Shown here one piece after another: positions 37,280 through 47,018 of a DNA stretch of 64,000 nucleotides. Every line of letters begins with the position of its first letter. The first letter of the stretch is position 1. This DNA comes from Wyeomyia smithii (lineage: Eukaryota; Arthropoda; Insecta; Diptera; Culicidae), in the NCBI RefSeq assembly GCF_029784165.1, contig NC_073696.1, forward strand, positions 241,660,892 through 241,724,891. Reading direction: 5' to 3'. The notes under the pieces were generated by a model, which did not search any database, was not told the origin of the DNA, and was given only the letters and a program-made list of their open reading frames with translations. The position numbers were made by a program, and so were the translations under genes.

Positions 37280-38295
37280 ACGCTCTCCCAATCTCACTCG
37301 ATTGTCTCAGAGATAGCTGGACCGATTTTCATGAAATTAATTGCAAATGAAAGGTCTAGTTGCCCCATAAGACCCTATTGAATTTCATTGTATTCGGATT
37401 TTTAGTTTAGAAGTTATGTACCAGAACGAGAAAATCACGAAACATCATTATCTCCGAAATTACACAACCGATTTGAACAAAATTATTTTCAAATGAACGA
37501 GCTACCTAAAAAACTCTTAACTTTTGAATTTTATTGAGACTGGATATGTGGTTTAAAAGTTATGGACAGAAACATGTTCTGGAGATTCTTTAATCTCCCT
37601 CATGTTTCTCAGAGATGGCTGGACCGATTGTCATAAAATTAGTGTCAAATGGAAGGTCTAGTTGCCCCATAAAACTCTATTAATTTTTTTTGCAATCGGA
37701 CTATTACTTTGCCAGTTATGTTTAAAAATGTGAAATCCAGCAATGAAAAGAAACAAGTTCCGAAGACTACTTAAACTCACTCACTTTTCTCAGAGATGGC
37801 TGAACCGATTTCCACAAAATTAGTGTCAAATGAGAGGTCTAGCTGCCTCATAACACCTTATTGAGTTTGATTGTAATCGAACTGTAAATGTGTCTGTAAT
37901 GTGTCAAAATGTGAAAATCACGAAACTTCATTATCTCAGAAAATAAATAACCGATTTGAACAATGTTGATATCAAATAAACGGGCTAGTTAAGGGTTAAC
38001 TGATGAATTTTATAATGATTGCACACGTGGTTCAAAAATTGTGAAAAGAAACGTGGTCCAATGGCTTTTCAAATTCACTCGTTTTCCCAAAGATGGCTGA
38101 ACTAATTTCAACAATCTTGTTGTCAAATGAAAGGTTTGGCTGCCTTATGGGTACCTATTTCATTTGATTATAATCGGAATTTCATTTCAACGGTTGTGTA
38201 TTAAATTGAAGAAACAACAAAAGTCTATCATCACAAAGATTACACGACTTATTCGAACATAACTACTGGCTGTCTGTCAAACTTACAGGTAACAA
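37280..38295. repeat. Imperfect tandem units next to the microsatellite
   Basis: The block CTCAGAGATGGCTGGACCGA recurs with changes at about 37305, 37610, 37790 and 38090, each followed by a conserved line (CAAATGAAAGGTCTAG, GCCCCATAA). A second block (CATTATCTCCGAAATTACAC) alternates with it. Period about 300 bp, one unit shortened to about 180 bp. This resembles the interior of non-autonomous elements, but no termini are found. Confidence 0.65.
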
Positions 38296-38524
38296 ATTTC
38301 ATAACATAATAATACATGGTTTAAATGTGATGCAAAGAAGGGAAATTGATCGATCAAAATATGTGGCCTCGACATAATTCAAACTCGGGATTATACTAGC
38401 CAAAAGTATTTTTCTGAATTTAGAATGGTGTTTGAGGTCGAATTCTGGCTTCTGTGTAACATTCCGGTTTAAAAAAACCCATATTGAATGGTGCACGAAT
38501 GCACCTCAGAAACGAAGGGAAATG

Positions 38525-38563
38525 AATATGAATTTCCTTAACTGCGTTAAGGAAATTCATATT
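38525..38563. repeat. Perfect hairpin, 18-bp stem and 3-nt loop
   Basis: AATATGAATTTCCTTAAC, a loop of TGC, and the exact complement GTTAAGGAAATTCATATT. Confidence 0.95.
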
Positions 38564-38927
38564 TAAATACAAGATCGTTTAAATAAATTTATAAAGAAAA
38601 CAAATTTCAATTATGTCTTGTAGTTATTTTTGTAGTCAAACGTAATGAAAATTTTTAATCAGTGTATATTTATTTGTTTACTTTTAACCCTAGACTTAAA
38701 CTAGCTTATTTTTAATTTTTCAAAGCTTATGTAGTTTCATTAAACTCTGGTGTTTTTTATTATTTTTATTCAATTTTGATTTATTTTAATATTTTTATTT
38801 TCTTATTTGAATCTATTTTTTGATATTTTTTATTTTCTCTCAATTTATATAAGAAAAATTTTCTAGGTTCCTTTCTTTTATTTTAAGAATTAATTATGGA
38901 ATGTCTATTGATTGCGCAGTACAAAAT

Positions 38928-39655
38928 AAATATTTCCGAAACCCTTTTCTTCTATATAGATTCTAGAAATTTTTCGCGTGGGTCGCAACACATTATCAGA
39001 TAGCCCTCCCTCTCTCCTTCTCAAGTGTATTTTATGGACGTTTCCTTGCGACGTTTCAGCTTTAGATGAGTCATGAAAATAAAAATAAAATTCTGCTATA
39101 AATAGAGGAATTTAAAATGATATATAATCGATTATATATTTAATCCCGTCCGATCTATATATGAGTACAGTGACGTTTCGATTACACCACGATCAAAAAA
39201 AAAAATTGCGTCATTTATTTGAAACATATTTATTTCATGTTATTTGCATGTGTATGCTGGTCTCGAGGTACGATGCTGGCCTAACAAGCCAGTCGTCGTA
39301 GGTTCGAGTCTCGGCTCGGTAGAGACTGTTAGTGTCAGTAGGATCGTAGCGCTAACCCCGCAATTGTCCTGTATACTTAACAGTTGGCTGCGAAGTCTGT
39401 GTATAATAAACAGAAGGTCGAGTTCTGATACGGAATGTAGCACCAAGGCTTTGCTTTTTTTTATGTGTTAATGTATGTTCATATGTGTGTGAATGTTAAG
39501 TTTTAAATGTTCGGTATAATTGTGCTGTTGGTTACCAAAAATTTGTGATTTAGAGTGAAAAATAAGTCCAGCAGAAATTATCAAGTGTATCTAAAAGTTT
39601 TAACAAATGACGAATGAGAAAAGCTGGGTCTCACCGCTAGGTGGATTAGTTTTAG
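38928..39655 (+). repeat. Dispersed repeat A, copy 1 (TATA-bearing)
   Basis: This unit is homologous in the same direction to 42105-42660. Both contain CTGCTATAAATA, then CAGTGACGTTTCGATTA, then GAATGTTAAGTTTT, and end near CGCTAGGTGGAT. Copy 1 is longer only because a SINE (39257-39462) is inserted. Long direct repeats with a TATA box suggest an LTR or solo LTRs, but no primer-binding site or gag/pol is seen between them. Confidence 0.7.
39257..39462 (+). mobile_element. tRNA-derived SINE 1, full-length copy
   Basis: Begins CTGGTCTCGAGGTACGATGC; the anticodon-like stem-loop CTGGCCTAACAAGCCAG would read AAC; box B is GGTTCGAGTCT. The body ends GGCTTTGC followed by a run of T. Repeat A copy 2 shows the uninterrupted site, which fixes the insertion point between GTGTATG and ATGTGTTAA; the target duplication is short (about TATG). 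Confidence 0.9.
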
Positions 39656-39659
39656 TTAA

Positions 39660-40285
39660 GACTGCTGCAGAAAACTAGCCGAAGCAAACTACTGTTCGAA
39701 ATCTTGTATATTTTGATTTGAAGCACGAAATTATTATCTACAACTTTGCTGAAGACACTATACCAATCAAAGAAGCTCCAAAAATATTTTATAATTAGGT
39801 GATAGCATAAAGAACTTAGTGCTGACATATGAATCGAATAAACTAAGTCGAGGGCTAATAATGATGGAGATATTTTTAAGACAAAACGGGTCACAGTGCT
39901 CTCACACCGTTTTTATAAAAAAAATGCACCAAAAGATCTGAGTACGTGTTCAATTCGTTTGGTCATGCTGCAACTCTGGTCAAAATTTCGAAATTATCGT
40001 ACGGTACATTTTTGAATAAAACCCTTTAGAAGGCGGTAGAGTACAATAAGTGACATGAAAACGACGACATACTCATTTTAAAGCACGTTTTTCAACCAAC
40101 ACTTCTTGAAATAACTTCCATAATAACATCGCAAGTATTAAATGGTGTACGGAATCAAATTGCATCTTTTTCAAATGACTGTAAATTTTTACTCATTAGG
40201 TATTTTCTATTGAACGTTTGGGTAAAATTTGTTCAATGTGTACTATTGACACTGTGTATGTTGCACTCAGCTGCTAGTGTAGTCG
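39660..40285. other. AT-rich stretch, nothing recognised
   Basis: No coding signal or repeat end is visible between repeat A and the mariner relic. Confidence 0.3.
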
Positions 40286-40289
40286 TTGC

Positions 40290-40750
40290 GAAAATTGAGT
40301 CGGAAGAACAGAAGAGGCGTTAAGAAATTTTGCACACATACCTCGAAATTCTTTCTAATCTAGCAATCAGCAGGACGCTAGGGTGGGTCAATCTACGGTA
40401 ACTCGCCTCTTAACCCTCTAGTGCCCAAGTTAATTTTCAGATGGACTTCGAAAAAAACACTATGAATTTTTATAAATATTTTTTATGTATTGATCGAAGC
40501 TTTTTAAAGGTTCAACTGAAGACCGCCTAAAGGCGGCACTGGGCACTAGAGGATTAAATCGGTACAATAAGCGTTTGACCATCGACCAGAAAGAAAAAAG
40601 TGGCCAAAATGGATCTACGTATAGTGTAAAGGATCACAAGCGGTTAGTTCCAGCTTTTAAGAGGAATTCGAAAAGTTCAGTTAAAGATGTGACTAAAAAA
40701 CTGTATTTGAGTAAAACTTTCTTTTAAGATGCGACAAAACGGGATAGCTC
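40290..40750 (+). pseudogene. mariner-type transposase N-terminal fragment, interrupted
   Basis: This is the DNA-binding N terminus of a Tc1/mariner-type transposase. After the MITE at 40414-40553 the plus strand reads NRYNKRLTIDQKEKSG, then YSVKDHKRLVPAFKRN, then SSVKDVTKKLYLSKTF, the last being the helix-turn-helix block (SVRDVAKKL.LS in relatives, from memory). Before the MITE, QSTVTRLL is in the same frame once the MITE and one TTAA copy are left out. Further upstream, near 40300, EEQKRR remains but stops and frame changes follow. A stop codon follows SKTF, and the sequence is cut by a second element from 40751. No catalytic domain is present here. Confidence 0.7.
40414..40553. mobile_element. 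piggyBac-like MITE (TTAA target)
   Basis: 140 bp. The ends are CCCTCTAGTGCCCA and TGGGCACTAGAGGA, inverted apart from the outermost base. TTAA flanks both sides (40410-40413 and 40554-40557), the piggyBac signature. A short hairpin (CCGCCTAAAGGCGG) lies near the right end. It interrupts a transposase relic. Confidence 0.9.
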
Positions 40751-40922
40751 CAAACGGCCGAAACACAAACGGCCGAATCTCAAACGGCCGAATTATATCA
40801 ATACTAACGGAAGGCCGAAATTTCGATCGGCCGAATCACGGAAGGCCGAATTTTATTTTTATTTGACTTTTTTTTTGTTACAGCAACATCGAAAAATGGA
40901 TGAAAATTTAAAACTTGCCTTA

Positions 40923-41763
40923 GGGACCATCCATTAATGATGTCACGCGTTTAGGGGGGTGGGAAGGGGCTTCAATTATTTTGACATTTTGTGACATATG
41001 GGGGAGGGGGGTTAGCTTGAGTGTGACATCACATTTCAACTAAAAAAAAAAATAAATAAAAAAGTCACATACCTGACCACAGACATCAACTCAGAACTAT
41101 TTATTATATTTGCATCATTCATTTATAGTTCTACGATCCCTTTTTTTGCTTAAGATTTGCTTTAGATAAAATAAATGACAACTTTTTTCTCGCTAAAAAA
41201 GCATAATGTTCTGTAATTCTGTTTTACCGTGCATGTTCATTTATGAATGACAGCGCAATTTCATTAATTTTTAGTGTCTCTCAATCCAATCAATACAAAA
41301 ATTGTGACAAAACGTAAATAAGAATGCTTGGCTATTGTAACATGTGGAGAAGGTTTAGATTGCGAATTTATTGAAAAAGAGGAACTAAATATTGATGGTC
41401 TTTCAAAAATCAGCAATGATGCTGCAGTTACTGTCTCGGCTTTCTATGTCGTCGATATGCGACTCCATCAACAGCATCCTTGGACTAAGAACTAAACGCC
41501 TTTTCTAGTTATCTTCTATAATCTTCTTTTCCTTTTAGTTTCAATTTTTCTTTCAGTAAAATCGTTCTTATTAAGAAAAAATGCATTCCTAACAAATTTC
41601 TCGATTTTTAATCGATTATTACCAAAGAAGGGGGAGGGGGATATAAAAACGTGACGTCATTAAGGGGGGGGGGGGTCAAGAAAGTTGTGACAGCTTGTGA
41701 ATAGGGGGAGGGGGGGAGTTAATTTTTTCCAAATTTTGCGTGACATCATTAATGGATCGTCCC
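40923..41763. mobile_element. PIF/Harbinger-like MITE (TTA target duplication)
   Basis: The ends are GGGACCATCCATTAATGATG and, inverted, the same with one change (26 bp TIR). TTA flanks both sides (40920-40922 and 41764-41766). Next to each end are G-rich runs. The two termini resemble those of the smaller MITE at 9318-9486 (GGGGCCATCCA), so the two are probably related. No transposase. Confidence 0.85.
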
Positions 41764-41767
41764 TTAA

Positions 41768-41885
41768 CCCTCTAGTGCCCAAATTAATTTCTAAACGGAC
41801 TTCGATAAAATCATTATAAACCATTAAAAACACTTTTTAAGTATTTATTAAAGCTTTTCGGAACTTCGACTGGAGCGGCGGCCTC
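41768..41885. mobile_element. Truncated piggyBac-like MITE, second copy
   Basis: TTAA followed by CCCTCTAGTGCCCAAATTAA and about 115 bp homologous to the MITE at 40414-40553; the right terminus is missing. Its TTAA overlaps the TTA of the PIF-like MITE immediately to the left. Confidence 0.75.
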
Positions 41886-42104
41886 TCGCATGCAAACAAC
41901 TGATCTACTGGATTGCCCGGATTACTGAAGCATAGGGGCAATCCCCTAGTTTACGTCCGAACGAGCGGTAACGAGTAAGGATAGCATGCGCCCCGGACAA
42001 TCGAGTTGGCCGAAGGCCACGAGTGTGCTGCATTAAATTTTAAACAGAATCAATTTTCAATTTTTTTCATTCTATTAAACAATTAGGGAGCGGAAACAAA
42101 GAAC

Positions 42105-42660
42105 AAGGAAACAAAATAAATATTTTCGAAACCCTCTTTTTTGTATAAATTCTCAAAATTTTTGGCATGGGTGGTAACACTTTATCGAATCAAATAGCCA
42201 AAATTCTCCTCAAGCATTACGTATTTTAAGGACGTTTTCTTACAACATTTCAGCTTTCGATAAGTCATATTTAAAATAAAGAAAAATTTCCTGCTATAAA
42301 TAATCGAACCTAAAATGATATATAATAGAGTCTATATATCATCGAGTCTATGTATAATCGAGTCTATATATAATCGATTCTGACCTATAAATAAGAACAG
42401 TGACGTTTCGATTATACCAAGATCAATTTCTTATTTATTTCATGTTATTTTCGTGTGTATGTGTTAATATATGTTCATATGTGTGTGAATGTTAAGTTTT
42501 GAATGTTCGGTATAGTTGTGCTGTTGGTTATCAAAAATTTGTTACTTAGAGTGAATAAGAAATGCACCAGAAATTATAGAAATCGTGTAAATCTATTTTA
42601 ACAAATAATAACTTCGAATAAAAAAGGCTGGGTTTCATCGCTAGGTGGATAATTTCGAGT
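42105..42660 (+). repeat. Dispersed repeat A, copy 2 (TATA-bearing)
   Basis: Uninterrupted homologue of 38928-39655, lying inside the CGGCCG-array element. It carries CTGCTATAAATA and, further on, a second TATA-like site (CTATAAATAAG) ahead of CAGTGACGTTTCG. Confidence 0.7.
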
Positions 42661-42829
42661 TTCAATTAAATCAACATTAATAATCAATGATTTTTCGGCC
42701 TTTCGAATGATTCGGCCTTTTGTTGTCGGCCGTTTGATAAATTCGGCCGTTTGTTATTTCGACCGTTTGAAATTCGGCCGTTTGTGATTCGGCCGTTCGT
42801 GTTTCGGCCGTTTGTAGGTAAACCGACAA

Positions 42830-43635
42830 AACGTGAAGCATTACATAGGGGAACTGCTCCATTATTCATCTCATTAAGCCGATATTCACGAAGAATGCAA
42901 GAATTAAACACCAAATTTTAACGAAATCATTGAACAAATAAACAAAATACGCTTACGTGCTCTTATGGAATCGTTTAGCATTATATATTTAGTATATTTA
43001 GTAAACTAAGCTAGATTTATCCTGAATTTTGTAATTTTGTATGAATGAACGTAGCCGCAGCCCGTCGTAGTAGGTTACCTAGATATCCGCTGTAGTTGTT
43101 TACGTGCAAAGTTAGTAACCTAGGTAACCACTGCAGTGCTGACGATTTGTGTCAATTATGTTGGAATAATTCAACATTTTCAGTATGTTTTTTTCGTATC
43201 AACAGAAACTTAATTGGGAACTTTTGATTTTCTCCAGCGCAGTGAAAACAGATGAAAATACATACAGTTGAAATTCAGGATTTGTAAGACTTCATCTCAT
43301 ATATTTCTGATAATTCAAATTTGTTTTTGGAAATTTGAGGTGAGCATTTCAAAGATTGAAGTATTCTGAGTGCAGTGAGTGATTTTGTTTAGTGATTAAA
43401 ATAAAAAGTGGTCCGCTAGTGATGAATAAAACTTTGGTTGGCTGCTGAACGAGTTCCGTTGAAGCCGTATAGAACAATGCGCGGATTTTGTTTTCTGAGG
43501 TAGGTGATTGAATTAAATGAGTTTTCAAGTACAGATGCCCGACTATAATATTACTTTTAGAGCTCTAAGTGATATTTGAGGATTTACTTCATGGGAAATT
43601 TTTAGTGAACTAAGAAGAATCCATTCCATGGATTA
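42830..43635. other. No gene recognised
   Basis: AT-rich sequence. The first bases after the CGGCCG element (reading VGKPTKRE in one frame) might continue the interrupted transposase, but the similarity is too short to be sure. Confidence 0.3.
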
Positions 43636-43639
43636 GCAG

Positions 43640-46370
43640 ATTACTTCGTTACAACCGGGACGGCAATGAGCAGGTATACTTGAACGAATACCTCCAAAAG
43701 CGTGTAAAGATGTAATTCACCACGCTTGAGATCGAGAAGCCTCTTGGTTACAGCAGAGTTTTGAGAGAAAAAACTGTTCAGCTTGTCTACAGCCCTGTGT
43801 GTTATTCCATCGGTTATCTATTTCTAGCGTTTCCCATGTTTTTTCGCGATTAACGGTGGATTTGGAGGTACCCAGAAATAGCTCGTGGCCAGTGAATTGC
43901 TTTGCTGATCCTTGTCATGCAAGGTAGTCAGCATTTTTATTGCCTTCGATACCACAATATCCAGGTACCCAGCACAATAGAAATTGGTTCTGTCGAGATA
44001 ACTTTCGTAGTGCTGCGCTGCACTTCCAATCTGATTTTGACGCCCATTTTATAGACTTAGGTGCCAATACAGTCGAATCCCTCTATAACGACAATTTTTA
44101 TAGTGACAAATCTCTCTATTGCGACATTCTCAATGCTCCCTTCTGTTTTAAATACATAAAAATTATTCGTTTTATTGCGACATTTCTCTACAACGACGGT
44201 GATTTATCTGCTCGAGATGGTAGTATTATTGTTGTGTTAGAAGAGCTGTATTGATAGAAGCCTAAGATGTATTGTCAAAAGCGCCTTCAACAATAAGAAG
44301 AGCGCATAGCGCCGTTCCTTGATACTTAAGCGACTTTTTGATAACAGTCACTTTGCCATGAAGAGATATTTTCGTCGATTTACCGGGTTGGTAAGCGTGT
44401 TGATCTTTGTGTAGTGGCGAATCAACAATGTAATGTGTAATGAGAAACTCGCTGCGGGTATAGTTATCTGCAATTTTCTCCATTAACTTCAGCAGTGTAG
44501 ATGTGAGACTTATGGGTATGAAGGTCTTAGGCAGTGTTTTTGTCTACCGCCAGCTATCTCTGATATAGTGAAACCTACGCGGAAAAGATGTATCAGTTCG
44601 GGCATTATGATCCCATCTGATTTTTGTTTAAAGTTGGGTAGAATGCCATCTGGTCCTGAAGACTTCATAGGTTTCAAAGGAGCTCAATGCCCAATTGGTT
44701 GAAGCTTCAGTGAACAATCTTCGAGCGAGCATAATTGAGTTATGGCGCTTTACGTCATGTCTTCGGAATCTGCTGCTTCGACATTGGTTGTTCGGTTATA
44801 CATGTGGACCAAGGGGTGTTTATTAGAACCTACAGTGATTCCCAAGGTGCAACGGTGAGACTGCCGTCCTCTTCAACTACCCTAGGTCTACGGACATTAC
44901 TTTCTGAAATCGCCTGAATGTTTCGCTTCTTAGAGGATTAGCATCAAAATCATGTGTTGATGATCTGACAAGCTTGGTTCGTCCGAGACATGCCATTTTT
45001 TGACTTTCTCGGAAATGTTTGCGCTACCTCTGCTGTTGCTATCCGAGCCGCCCCAAATCGTGTGGTGAGCATTCGCATCGCATCCGATGATGAATGGCTT
45101 ATTGACTACTTCGCAGTACCGCACGAGTGCGCGAACCTCGGGAGACGGAACATCGTGCTGGTCACCGGGGAAGAAAGCGAGTGCTTGTTCGTTGGTAGCT
45201 GGGAATTCTGTGACTGAAGTGTATTTGGTTACTCTGCTTAACAGAATTGCAGTCCTCGGTTTATGCTGCGTATTAGAGTAGATTAACCTAGCTTTTGAGT
45301 CCATGAGGCCAGGAACTTCTGTGTTATTGTTCCATGGGTCCGGTCCTGGATCAGAGCAACGGTTGGTTGCTCTTTGGTGAATCTTTTGCTAAGGACCCTG
45401 GAGACCCCCTTTGCGTGAGGAAGCTCCACCTGGATGCAGCGAAAGCAGACTTTGCGTGTTGGATCCGTCCGTGATTCAAGCTGTTTAGTAACAGCTGATC
45501 CTTGACTTCCAATGCAGGGTTGCTTTGAGTAGGTGGTGATGACAAAGCTTAACGTTCCGTCTGTACCTTTCTGTTTTTTGGCGAGATTGCATTGAGTAGG
45601 TGGTGGTGACTGAACTGATTGTTCTGCATGTAATTTTCTTCTCGTCGCAACAAAAGTATCCTTCCGTATTTGGTAGTCGATCGGCCCACCCAGCCTATGT
45701 GAGCTTTACCAAACATGTAGTTTAGTAAGAAGCGCGGTAATCCGTTCGGCAGATTGTTCATCGATCTCGAGAAAAAGTTCGACGGTTTTCCCTGTCACCT
45801 TGCCACTGTCCAGCGGATGAATCGCACTATCTTCTCGTTTAAAGTGTCCGTGCTGATTAAAAAATAACTTGCCAACAGGATCGCTTTCAGCAGGGTATCC
45901 ATGTTGAAAACACGCAGTTGTGCTCGTTAGGTTTAAGATGATCTTCTCCAATCACTATTGCGCTGACCAAGTAAAGAGGCAGTGTTTGATCTGGCATTTC
46001 CTGAACATAGGTCTGAGTAGCGGAGAATCCAGTGCCGCAATCCGATTCAGGATCGAATCGTGCACAGTTCCAAGTTGCTTTTCGTATAGAAATGGGTGAT
46101 GGCGATATTAATAGCCTCAGCCATTTCCCTGTAGGTAACTCCCACCGAGTGTCTCGAGACCGAGAGACTATGCTCATTGCTGACACGAGATTTTTGGGTA
46201 CGTTGACGTTGTAGGTTTGACCGGCCGGAGGATCTGAGGGCGAGCATTCTGGCTCCATCCCTTGAGTGATCCCGCTTAACGCAGTAAGGCAGAGGTACAG
46301 TTAGGAGTGTGCTGGTACTCGACTGGCTCCGTTTGCGGTTACTGAATATGTTAAACCCCGCTGACATTTA
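43640..46370 (-). pseudogene. LOA/I-like LINE with RNase H, heavily decayed
   Basis: Reading the minus strand from 46370 downward there is a broken ORF1-like part (to about 45560), then an endonuclease part, EQPTVALIQDP, SKARLIYSNTQHKPRTA, NKPFIIGCDANAHHTIWG and DEPSLSDHQH; about 45 residues expected between the last two blocks are missing. Next come RT blocks: MKSSGPDGILP, MEKIADNYTRSEF, HAYQPGKST and VEGAFDNTS (motif A; relatives have DIEGAFDNT). The rest of the RT, including the catalytic FADD region, is absent. RNase H follows at about 43980-43640: LCWVPGYCGIEGNKNADYLA, a stop, then KQFTGHELFLGTS. Possession of RNase H points to LOA or I-type elements. Many stops and frameshifts; an old, inactive copy. 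Confidence 0.85.
44070..44215 (+). mobile_element. Possible pogo/Tigger-like MITE end
   Basis: CAGTCGAATCCCTCTATAAC follows the dinucleotide TA and is followed by repeated TATAGTGAC/TATTGCGACA motifs. This resembles termini of pogo-type elements. The opposite end is not found. It sits exactly where the surrounding LINE has lost most of its RT domain. Confidence 0.4.
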
Positions 46371-46374
46371 TTCC

Positions 46375-47015
46375 TCGGCACGGGTCGCGTGACACCTTAG
46401 ACTAGGGTTGTATCCATTCTTTTTACGTAATAGCCATGGAAAGTAACTATTACAAACATCATCCTTTACAGGGGCTCTGGACCCTTTTTAATATTCAGGG
46501 GTTAATCAGGGTATTCAATTAGTTCAGTCAGTCTAGGCAGTTGTTCCGTTTGAATTACCATCTTCCATGTTCCAGTTTCAAGTAACGTGGGAAAAACTAT
46601 ACCACAATATACCTAACTAATGGTGCCTAACTAATATACCTAACTAATGGGCATTGATCATAAGCGCCTACAGCGGGAACTTCGTCTAGTAATTTGTGTT
46701 TATTTTTCTTTTAAGGAATAAGATAAGAAAAAATAGTTTTTTAAATATCTGAAAAAAGTTAACAGTTTAAAAACCTTTTTATAACCGCAAAACTCCACTT
46801 AAACAATAATGGTTATTAGATCATAGAAAAAAAACTGAAAAGTTAAAAAAAATGTGAACAAAGTTTTCTTCTTGAACAGTTTGCCTATTTTTTAAAAAAC
46901 CACAAAACTTCACTTTTACAATGATAGTTGTTTGAACATGAAAAAATGGAAACTTTTCATTCTGTCAATATTTTTACACAAGTTTCAGAAAATACGTTGT
47001 GAACATAAAATAGTA
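46375..47015. other. AT-rich stretch, nothing recognised
   Basis: The first 100 bp may be the 5' end of the decayed LINE. Beyond that I see no feature. Confidence 0.3.
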
Positions 47016-47018
47016 ATA

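Larger units (their letters stand above)
40751..42814. mobile_element. Element with inverted CGGCCG arrays at both ends
   Basis: The left end is a short array of a unit like CAAACGGCCGAA (three good copies, then GGAAGGCCGAA variants to 40850). The right end (42693-42814) is the inverted array, TTCGGCCGTTTG, with about eight copies. The outer 43 bases match with few differences. The interior contains a PIF-like MITE, a truncated TTAA MITE and repeat A copy 2, but no transposase. I see no clear target duplication. I do not recognise the superfamily. Confidence 0.7.

Noticed and set aside
37067..37381. Cysteine/valine and histidine/threonine-rich open frames
   Set aside because: Artefact of the (GT)n microsatellite.
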